The notes below the pieces were generated by a model. It saw only the letters and a program-made list of their open reading frames with translations, was not told the origin of the DNA and did not search any database. This document shows positions 11,225 through 20,958 of a stretch of 64,000 nucleotides of DNA, in pieces. Source of the DNA: Voacanga thouarsii (taxonomy: Eukaryota > Streptophyta > Magnoliopsida > Gentianales > Apocynaceae). Within the stretch, counting starts at the first letter, position 1; each line of letters starts with the position of its first letter. The position numbers and the translations under genes are program-made. Where the stretch lies: NCBI GenBank assembly GCA_026120185.1, contig JANUWF010001101.1, positions 1,178,001 through 1,242,000 on the forward strand, read 5' to 3'.

Positions 11225-11458
11225 AGCAGATGTTGATGCTACTATTGTGGGAGGTAAACTTTTTATTTTTAATAAAGAAGCTAAAGTTTTGATAGAACCG
11301 TGTTCTACACATTCTTTTGTTGTGAATTCTTTGCTTGAATCTGTGGGGGTTACTAGAAAGGAAACCCCATATGAAATGATTGTTAGCATACCATTAGGAA
11401 AATAGATGAGTAGTGATAGAATACATCTGGACTATAGGATTTAGGTGGGCAATATGAT
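11225..11458 (+). pseudogene. Gypsy-A aspartic protease, first part
   Basis: The frame reads DATIVGGKLFIF and LIEPCSTHSFV. The family motif is LIDPGSTHSFV, so the catalytic Asp is Glu and the Gly is Cys. It continues to the bases for VGNM, where element E1 interrupts it. Removing E1 and one TSD copy restores the frame into MILEGNLICLAIEDYDA at 45106. The motif is now inactive. Confidence 0.85.
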
Positions 11459-12171
11459 TGATGCGTAAATTTTAGGTATATACAAATTATTAAATTTAAA
11501 TTCATCACTTATTTAAGTTTTAATTAAAATATTAATCCTAAAATACATATATGAGCAAGTATACTCATTGCAACCATAGTATAGGGAATTACCGAGTGTC
11601 AATCCTCAAAGGAACAAGTACACACTAATCACTTTCTATTAATTGTTTAACTGACCTAATAAAGTGATAAGATAATAAAAAGAAAAATAAAAAATATATA
11701 TACAACTCAAAGATGTGAAAATATACAGTTTAGACAAAGGCTTTTGAAAACATGACAATGAATCACTTAGTACATGTCACAATCAATTATTATCTTGGTA
11801 TTATGAAAGATTTAATATAGACCAATTTAGTTTGCAATCTATGGAATCACTATCTTCTAATTAAATTAGTGAATATTGATGGGTAAATTTTGGGTGTATA
11901 CAAATCATCAAATTTATATCCATCCCTTTGTAAAACTCCACCAAAAGCCAACCTTGAGATAAGGGGGTTGGGATGCTTATCATGACATTTTACATAAAAA
12001 TATACTTTTTGAATGATTTTATGTGCTTTAGAATTGTGGTTTATAGGTTAAATGACCTATTTGTGCTTATTGGGTAGGAAGGGTAAAACAGTAATTTGCT
12101 TGAGGTCAAAATAGGAAGATGGCTTGAGGTTTAGATAAGAAGGATATTTGGGTGAGAAAATGAGAACAAGA

Positions 12172-12240
12172 GTTATTGTGGTTAAGTGGTTAGAGTTTTG
12201 TGATTTAATCACTAAGGTCATGAGTTCAAATCCCATCACT
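12172..12240 (+). other. tRNA-like sequence with A and B boxes inside the long solo LTR
   Basis: TGGTTAAGTGG (12179-12189) fits the pol III A box and AGTTCAAATCC (12223-12233) fits the B box, 33 bp apart. Between them TTGTG...CACTA can form an anticodon-like stem around a 7-base loop, and ATGAG/CCCAT a T arm with one mismatch. No convincing acceptor stem pairs, so a working tRNA is unlikely. It may be a tRNA-derived SINE remnant or a chance match. Confidence 0.4.
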
Positions 12241-15088
12241 TAAGTTTTATTCATGATTATCTTAGCTATGTTTAAATTTTTTATTTTCTTACATTTCTTA
12301 AAGATAAGAATGTTGTCTTAAGGGAGACATGAAGAGAATGTCTTGGTCATGTGATCATGTCCTAAAAAGAATTCTAGAGGAATTCTTGTTCCTTTAATTT
12401 TTCTAGCCTTGTTCTAATATCTTCATAATTTAAAATTATCCATAATCCATTAATCTTTTCCTTTAATTCCAAAAATTCTGTGATAATTCCCTAGCCTTGA
12501 AATTTGAAAATCATTCTTGAGGGATAGGGGATTACCGAAAATAGGGAGAAGAATTCGGATGGGTTCCCAAGAGAAATATATCACCATGGTTTTACCTTCA
12601 ATGCTACCTTCATCTTGTTTATGGTTTGGTAAAGGAAAATCTGGAAAATTTTCCAAAATTTCTGCAAGGATAATTTTCAAAAGTTCAACCAACATCCTTA
12701 CCCCATTTGCTGCCAGAAAAATGGTCATGTCATGTGAGGTTGAAGGCTGAAAATTCTGGGCATTTTCGGACTGCACAAACCAGAAATTTTCCTACAGCAA
12801 TTTGCTGCTTTGGAAGCTGGAATTGAAGCCATCTTTTGGTCATCAAATCAGCTAGAATTCCCTCTATTTTTCTTTTGGGAAAGGGCTGGAAAACCACTAT
12901 TAAAAGACCCTCAAAGACCCCAGAAAAACAGCTGCAAATCGGGCCAAAGAATGCAGAAAGTTTTGCACAAAAAACTATCATCATTTGAAGCACTCTTGAG
13001 CATTGAAAACCAGAAAATTTCCAGCTTGGGTTCTCAAGGCCAAGGCCGAAAAATACCATTCACTCCTCTGAAAACTGGACCTTGTTCAGCCATGGACTGA
13101 ACACCATTGACCTCCCTACTAACCTTGAGTGTTTGGACTCCATGATCACACCTCAAAAAGCTCCTAAGATCACTCTATCGAAAACTCATTTGAACTTCAA
13201 AATAATTCCATAATTTTCGCTCCATTAAAACACTCTTGTAGCAAGTGATTAACTAGAAAATTTCTTTGCCATCCTAGACCATTTTTGGCCAGCATTAAAA
13301 CCTGAACATCTCTCCATTCTTGGCATTAAACCTAGCATGTTCAGCCTACATCATTGAAAAGCAAAGAGACCTCCTATGATCAACCACCATTAACTAATCT
13401 TCTACCCCAAACAACTCCTCATTTTTCTCCATTTGAATTTCAGAACCATTCGGCCAACAACAAATCCCAGAAATTCATGAGCCATTTTTCTCTCAAACTC
13501 TCTCAAAATACCAAGAACACACACTTAACCTTTTTAAGCCTAAACCTATCCTAAACATCTCCAATCACTCTCAAATACTCCAGATCACTCATACTTAATC
13601 CTTAGACTTCATTTCTGGCCTTTATAACACAAAAACACACAAACTAGAATTTTCGAACGGATCAAAATCAGGTTTTTTCCTTGAAGGTCCCAAGAACATC
13701 AAAAGGTAAAACAAGAACAACCTTCTTGTTCTTCCTCTTCTATTCAATTTTTAATGTTCCACTCTAATGCTTTCTATCTCTCTCTATCTCTCTCTCTCTC
13801 GGCCGAAATGGGATGATCAACCATGGCCATTTTTTTTGAACCACTAAATGCTCTCAAACGCGTGGACCTTCACTAATCAAGAAATCTTTACCAAGTGATC
13901 TTCTATCAAGTATTTCTTCTTAAATACTCTTTTTTAATTTCCAAATTCATGTCTCTTAGATGCTGATAGGAAGATTGAATATGAATGGGGGATTGAGTAT
14001 ATGTATGTGGATGAAGGGGATGGAGTTAGGACATGAGGGTTGATATATATGATTAAGCTTTATGGATTTTTCTTTTGAATTAATGTATGCTCATCATGAT
14101 TAGTGAGATTATGGATGTTTGAAGCATGTTAGATGTTATGATACCTATGGTGAATAGGCCTTTATGTTCTTAATCTTCAATGAAGCCATGAATGTTGATT
14201 ATGCCTAGTAGGAGACGGACTATGTGATAGTATGTGTTAATTCAATTGTATGTTTATGAATAGATTAGTTTATTATTTGATGTTAGGGAATGTATTCATG
14301 AATCTTTTCTTACAATAGGAAATCCTGATAAAAGATTATTTTCTTTGTTAATTCTAAAATTATTTTCATTAATAAATTTTATTACTCTAATTAGAATTAC
14401 TACTATATTTTTCTCTATGAAATTCGAAATTGGTTAAGAAGGTTTTGATTAGAATATTAATATTTTATTAGTTAAATAAATAATATCTTTTATTAAAATA
14501 TATATAATAATAATTAAAATATTTTATTTATATATATATATATAAATAAAATATTAGAGTTAATTAATATCAAATGACTTTGTAGATCATAACTAAAACT
14601 TTTACCTATATCCATAAACATTATTTATATTAAAATTTATTTCTTATTTAATAATTAAAAATTCATTTATTAATGATTTTATTGGTTATTTATTATCTAC
14701 TAATTATTAATTAAAAATTAAGTATAATTTATTATTTATTATTTATAATAATACTATTTAAATGTTACCATTTACCAATATTATTTAGAACTTAGTATTA
14801 TTCAATATTTAACACTAGTTTATTTTTTAGCAATAATACTCATAATTTACTATCTGAAACTATAATTTATTAGTATTTATTTTAGGACTCCTAGTTATTT
14901 GAACTCATCAACCTAGATTTATTTTATAAAATACTTTATCAACTAGTAGTAAAGCCTAAGACATTTGGTCAAGGTAAGTTGTGGTTGTGACTAGTTGAAC
15001 TAGGAATTATTTACGTAAGGCAGATATGGTTCGAAGGTTATCTTATACTTTCTGTTTACCCCAGACGGGGTTAGGTTAACCTTGGAGG

Positions 15089-15372
15089 ATTTTTGAGTTC
15101 AAGAAGAGCAAAGGATCAGGTAAGTTTCTGCATGGAGTCATTTGAAGACCAAATGTGGCAAGTCAATTCATTGTACACAAGAATTTATGTTGTAAAGCAA
15201 TTATGGAAAATTTTCCTTTTATTTTAATCGATTTTTGAGTTCAAGAAGAGAAAAGGATCAGGTAAGTTTCTGCATGGAGTCATTTGAAGACCAAATGTGG
15301 CAAGTCAATTCATTGTACACAAGAATTTATGTTGTAAAGCAATTATGGACAATTTTCCTTTTCTTTTAATCA
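15089..15372 (+). repeat. Tandem duplication, 2 x 142 bp, in the long solo LTR
   Basis: ATTTTTGAGTTCAAGAAGAG starts one copy at 15089 and the other at 15231. The copies differ at only a few positions, so the duplication is recent compared with the age of the LTR. Confidence 0.93.
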
Positions 15373-16550
15373 AGCAAGCTATTTGAAACCATAATTGCTA
15401 TTTTCAAGTAAATCATTATATGATCAATTTTCTTCCAAGTGGAACAACAACGTTGAGTACTCAATAATGGTAGACTACTAGGACTAGTCTTTGTAGGGTT
15501 AGGTTAAGTCTCTCAATAGGTGGTCACCTCGGAGGGGTGAGTCCTTTCCGGATAATATGTCAGTCCTGTAGGTCATACCGGTCCGAGCTAGCAAGTTCAG
15601 TCAAGTGGACTATGTGTTTTCAGAGTGGACAACCGGTAAGTTAAGTGTAGAGATAGAGGAGTATTTCACCCGGTAGGCCGTACACCTACCTTGTGTTAGT
15701 ATGCTCGACGTGTGGCCTTCTGATCGTTATATTGTCATGGGGCCCAACATGTGATTCTATGGCTACCTCTTTGGGTGGTTGTATTTATTGTGCACATATA
15801 TGTTTTGGAAAGCGGAACACCACTCTTCATTTAAGACATTTATTCAATGCTTGCCAGCATTTTCTTTTATGAAACTTTCACAACTTGCATACATGAATTG
15901 TTACCTGAAACACTTAAAGCACAAATGGGCATACTGAGATTTTTATCTCACCACCTTTTATACTATGGTTTCAGGTCGATCCTGTTGTGAAGGTCATTAG
16001 CTAGATTGTTGCCTATGCTTTGAAGACTTGCTATTATTTTTCTTATGTATTGCTTTTGAGAGACAGTAGTAGACAATTATTTTTTTGAATTTGTTCATGT
16101 ATTGCTGGGTTGTAATAAGTTTAATTTTGAAGCATTTCTTTTATTTTATTTTGTGTGACCTAGTTATAAAGACCCCTTGTCCTGTGGACAGGGCGATATC
16201 CCCAGCCCTAACGGGCCTAGGTAGTAGGGTGTTACACCCTTAGTCAAGTTTTAATTAAAGCATTAATCTTAAAATACATATACGAGCAAGTATACTCATC
16301 ACAAGTATAGCATAGGGAATTAATGAGTATCGATCCTCAAAAGAACAAGTATACACTAGTCACTTTCCATTCATTATTTAACCAACCCAAATAAAGTGAG
16401 AAAATAATAAAAAATAAAGAAATATATATAACTCAAGGATGTAGGAATATGTAATTTAAACAATTATCCTAGAAAACATGACAATGAACCAACTAGCAAT
16501 TCTCTCAACTAATTATCATCTTGGCATCATGAAGGAATATAAAGTAAAAT

Positions 16551-16718
16551 TTAATCATTTCTCAAGTCATGAATCTACTTAGATAAATTCCACTTCGTTT
16601 TCCAATCTATGGAATTACTATTTTTTTATTAATATTAATCATTTCTCAAGTCATGAATCTACTTAGATAAATTCTACTTCGTTTTCTAATCTATGGAATT
16701 ACTATCTTTTGATTAATA
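16551..16718. repeat. Tandem duplication, 2 x 84 bp, in S1
   Basis: TTAATCATTTCTCAAGTCAT starts copies at 16551 and 16635. It is not seen in the LTRs of E1 or in S2, so it is specific to this copy. Confidence 0.9.
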
Positions 16719-17652
16719 TTAACAGATTTAACAATCAAACTAACATAACCAAAACATGCATTTAGCTCACTTTCTTATGAATATGAAATTAGCTAATGAC
16801 ATTCTGTCTGAGGTGAAATTAACTAATCTTTAATTACTTAGTCGAATAATCACTACTAAAAAAAGGGTTATAATGACGCTAAAAAGCGTCATTAAAGTGA
16901 GCTATAGTGACGCTTTTGTGCTGCTGACGCTTTCAAAGGGCGTCATGTGTATGGCCATCACAATAGGTGCAGTGACGCTATTTAGCGTCATCCCAGATTT
17001 GCTATTGTGACGGAAAAAGGTGTCATCATAGGTCTTTTAAGTGACAAACAATTGTGTCAGTAAAATCATGTTATTATGACAAAAATTTTGGTTACAATAG
17101 GTAAGTTTTGATGACATATTTATACGTTAGTAAACATTTTGTTAATATGACACATTTATTGGTCACAATAGGTTGTTTGGATGACAGAATTATGTGTCGT
17201 GAAACGATGGAAAATATGTCACACTATATCGTCATAATAGGGCTTTGCGATGACATTTGTTTGTGTAAGGAAATATTGAAAAAATGACAAAATAAAGCGT
17301 CACCATAGACATCTGGAATGACAGATTTTTAGTGTTATGAAACGTTTACCAAAAAAAGTGTCACAGTAGATTCACCGTCTGAATAATTGAATTAAATATT
17401 TCACAAAAAATTGTAATAATAATTTAGAACTCCTACAAAAAGTATGTTTTTTATCCTTGTCGTATATATATTATATATATAGCACACAATTGTTAAATAG
17501 ACATTATTAAAACTCAAAACAATCAAAAGTAACCTATATTAAAGAGTAAGCCTATAAATAATAACATTCAAAAGTTGTTCAAACATGAGCATTAAGTATT
17601 TAGATACATGCATAAAGCCAAGCATTAGGCCTTCAAAAAAACACAGTCTTGG

Positions 17653-17979
17653 CTAAATCTTGTCCCAACCCCAAATGGCTTCGATACTGGAATACGTATT
17701 TAATCTGCTTCGCAAATCTTCACCTACAATAATATAGAATGAATTTAGTAATAATATTATAAAATCTTCTTAGAAGGAAAAAAATATTAAATTAATTAAG
17801 AATGTAAGTGATTAGAGAATTACCAAGTGTCGTGGCCAAGCGATATCTATTCCAATGGAATCTCCAATAGTCTGAATAAACTCTATTGGTCTTAACAATT
17901 TCTCATCACGAGGAAATGGAACTAGAACTATTACTTCACACCATTCCTCACCCAGCAGTACACCCCCTATTTGTGGAAA
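17653..17979 (-). pseudogene. CACTA-carried C-terminal coding fragment with one intron
   Basis: On the minus strand 17979 down to 17824 is open: it starts FPQIGGVLLGEEW, passes VIVLVPFPRDEKLL and ends IGIDIAWPRHL. A 100-bp intron follows with GT at 17823 and AG at 17724. The second exon adds seven codons before TAA in the spliced phase, and another frame stays open to a TAG at 17653. The pattern of a hydrophobic strand, acidic loop and 'WP..L' resembles the DUF8039-type domain common in plant CACTA proteins. That family name is from memory and unverified. No N-terminal part is visible. Confidence 0.45.
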
Positions 17980-18029
17980 CATCAAAACTAAAACATCTTG
18001 AACATCAGAACTGAAATATCATTGGCAAA

Positions 18030-19860
18030 CATCAAAACTGAAACATCTTGAACCCGGACACACGAGACAACTAAGTTAATTCAAGCATTTTAACTGAAAC
18101 ATCAAAACTGAAACATCTTGAACAGACTGGCAGCTAGAATACTACCAGAGAAAATAACCAATGAAACACCTTAACTAAAACATCAAAATGTCAGCATCTT
18201 TTACAAACTGGCAGCTAGACTGCTACCACTGAAGCATTTTAACTAAGTTAACCGTTGAAAATAACCACTGAAGCATTTTCCTCTGGCTTTGATAAAATAC
18301 ATTAGAACCTATTGCAAGAACACAACCTATTGCAAGAACCTATTGATATTCATTTGCTGATGATCATCAGAACCTAATGTATTCAACTAAAGACATGAAC
18401 ATGGAAAACTGAATGGATAAAACTCCAAACCAGAACCTATTTCTGCATTTTTTTTGACCTAGCCAAAAGAAATTCTAAACTGTTATGTCACAAGAAATGA
18501 GGCAAAAAATTTACAAAACTGCATTTTTTTAACCAATCTCAAAAGAAATTTTAATTTGAAATTATGTCCCTCTTGAACATTCAAAACTGAAACATCAAGC
18601 ACTCAGCCACACACACACACACATGAGACATAAGATAGCCAGAATTTCAACTTCAACTCCACCTGTGTAAACCTTGAATACGTCTGAGATACACACCAAA
18701 TTTGTAATCTAACCTCTTATTAACCCTCTAGCTTGCACAACAAAAAACAAATGACATAATCTACTTTCAGGAATCTCTAGGAGAACTAAATTGTTTAAGG
18801 GAAACATCCCAAGGCAAGCTTCAAAAATAAGATTCCATGTCTAAAATTTATTTATCTTTCCTTCCTAAAACATATTTGACCAAAATGTGTATAGAGGCAC
18901 TCTTTTGATAGACTTCCAGCATAAACTTGGTCACAAACCACAAAATAAAAGTCCATATAAGATAGCTAGTAATTTCTATCCCTTCTTTTTTCGGGGCTTA
19001 AACATTATAAAACCATGAAATCTAGGCTTGATTGATGTCTCAATCAATGAAAAGAATTTGTGGACACACAGAACTAATGTTATTATTGAAAGCAACTATT
19101 TGTTACAAGTAATAAACCCATATCATTTAAGGGAAACTATCTTCTAACAGCACAAACCACAATACAGAGAAAGTAAGTTTTATGCTAAATAAGGAGCCAA
19201 GGACTGTAGTAATCAAAACAGCAATCAAAAGATAGCTAAAAACCTCTGAATAAACAGCTTTCAACACAGAGAATATCATGTGAGCTCATATGAGTCACTA
19301 TTGAATTGATACAGTACACTGAATACTAATGCAAATAACAAAATCACTCTATCTAGTTGGCATAAAGGACTCATATTCCCAATGAAAAAAAATACGAAAT
19401 TGGTGGCAACAATAAAAATGACTCGTATACTTAATTAACCAATGTAAACTTTTTTAATAATCTATTAACATCCAATGGTTCTACAACTAAAAGAACACTG
19501 TTAAGCTAAATAAGTAGACTGAAGACCAGAAGAAGAATAAGCAGATTCAAAACTGAAACATCAAAACTGAAACAACACAGGCAAACATCAAAATTGAAAC
19601 ATCACAGGCAAACATCAAAACTGAAACATCTTAAACCAGGACACACTAGACAACTAAGTTAATTCAAGCATTTTAATTGAAACATCAAAACTGAAACATT
19701 TTGAACAGACTGGCAGCTAGAATGCTAGCACTGAAGCATTTTAACTAAGTTAACCACTAATAAAATACATTCTAGCTAAGTTAACTAAGTTAACCACTGA
19801 GAAAATAACCACTAAAGCATTTTCCCCTGGCTTTGATAAAATACATCAGAACCTAACCTA
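18030..19860. repeat. Internal direct repeat of the CACTA element (18030-18310 and 19610-19860)
   Basis: Two segments about 1.6 kb apart share several blocks, including AACATCAAAACTGAAACATC, the stretch from GACACAC to GCAGCTAGAAT, and CTGGCTTTGATAAAATACAT. The unit AACATCAAAACTGAAACATC recurs about six times within and next to them. The span between holds no coding sequence that I can support. A 24-bp unit ending TGTGGATACTCTTT also occurs twice (about 19855 and 19976). Confidence 0.75.
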
Positions 19861-20832
19861 GTGTGGATACTCTTTCGAAGTTGTCCATATTCAACTTTCC
19901 AAACTCCACACATTCAACACATTCAAAGTTGTCCACAACATTCTCTGACCTTATTCGTACATTCATTGAGCACCTAACCTAGTGTGGATACTCTTTTATG
20001 GCCAGAAATTCCAGAGAATGTAGTATGAAAGCTTTGATCTACAATGCACTTGCAAATTTACCCATTAAGTGAAAGGACAAGTGCAGATGATCTGAATGGC
20101 AACAGGATTGAATTACTAAGAAACCACCAATAAAGTACACAAGATTGGAACTGAACATAAGATTCAATTACCTAGATACCTATTTTTCACTTTCCACAAT
20201 CACGATTTGTTTTTATTTTCTTCAATGTTAAAACAAAAATTGGCTTATCTTCCTCTTCCCCCCCCCCTTTTCCTACCTCCAAGTATAATAATCAAATAAA
20301 GGATAAGTTAGTCGCTATGTCAATTAGAAATGGAAGATAAGCAGGAATTTTCAAAATCAGAAGCAAGCACCAGGAATCTTTTCAGGGGAAAGCCACTAGA
20401 AAAGACTGCAGCACATACTTCAATTGTTTATTAATCCAGAATTTGTGTTTCTAAGTTCTTAATTGCAACAAAACTCCTAGCTGATTCACCCCCCAAAAAG
20501 GACATTTATGTGTGTATTCCTCGCTATAAAACCTATTGCAACAACAGAAAACAGAAAAGAGATGGCCTAAAAAACATAAATAATGTGTAGAATATTTACC
20601 CTGTGGAATGGAGTTATGCATAATGGAACGTATGAAAAGAAACAGTATAATTTTTAGCTCTTCATTTTTCTCAGGATTGCCATTACTGATCCAATACGTA
20701 TGGCATAGTCCTAAAGCTCATGTTTTAGTGAACAAAATGCCAGGCAAATAGAATTCTATACAACAACCAGCTACACGAGCCAAATTAATGAAACAAGCTA
20801 AATTTTAACTATCAACATCGAATATTATACAC

Positions 20833-20958
20833 TCACAATTTGAAAATGAGGGTTTTTTCCAAGACCTTATCAATGTTGCGAACCCCAGCTTTGCCGGCAA
20901 AGCCCTTAGCCAAGAGCTGCTCAACTATCCTATTATCAGTACTTCCAATGGCACCATC
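20833..20958 (-). pseudogene. Unidentified coding-like fragment in the CACTA element (41 codons)
   Basis: On the minus strand the frame begins DGAIGSTDNRIVEQLLAKGF, continues GKAGVRNIDKVLEKTL and ends at TGA (20833-20835). Composition and codon use look coding, unlike the surrounding AT-rich DNA, and an AG just upstream could be a splice acceptor. I do not recognise the family. It may be the last exon of a transposon protein or a captured host exon. Confidence 0.4.

Larger units (their letters stand above)
11929..16236 (+). mobile_element. 4.3-kb solo LTR, Tekay/Del-like chromovirus type
   Basis: It begins TGTAAAACTCC and ends GGTAGTAGGGTGTTACA, with the TSD CCCTT at 11924-11928 and 16237-16241. 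Removing it rejoins the S1 sequence. No second copy of the end, no primer site and no gag/pol remnant occur inside, so it is a single very long LTR. Long LTRs are known in the Tekay/Del lineage, and the end resembles the Gypsy-A LTR end at 260-344. Short open frames on both strands at 12450-13554 overlap each other and look like chance. A CT-rich tract lies at 13773-13801. Confidence 0.85.

Noticed and set aside
12172..12240. A functional tRNA gene
   Set aside because: A and B boxes are good but the acceptor stem does not pair and the loop triplet would read a stop codon, so it is listed only as tRNA-like.
12450..13554. Several overlapping frames on both strands
   Set aside because: They overlap in opposite directions inside a non-coding long LTR and match nothing I recognise.
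18580..18640. Possible gene near the CACACAC run and the many CATCAAAACTGAAACATC units, or a CRISPR-like array
   Set aside because: The units are irregularly spaced direct repeats inside a plant CACTA element, without regular spacers; CRISPR does not apply.
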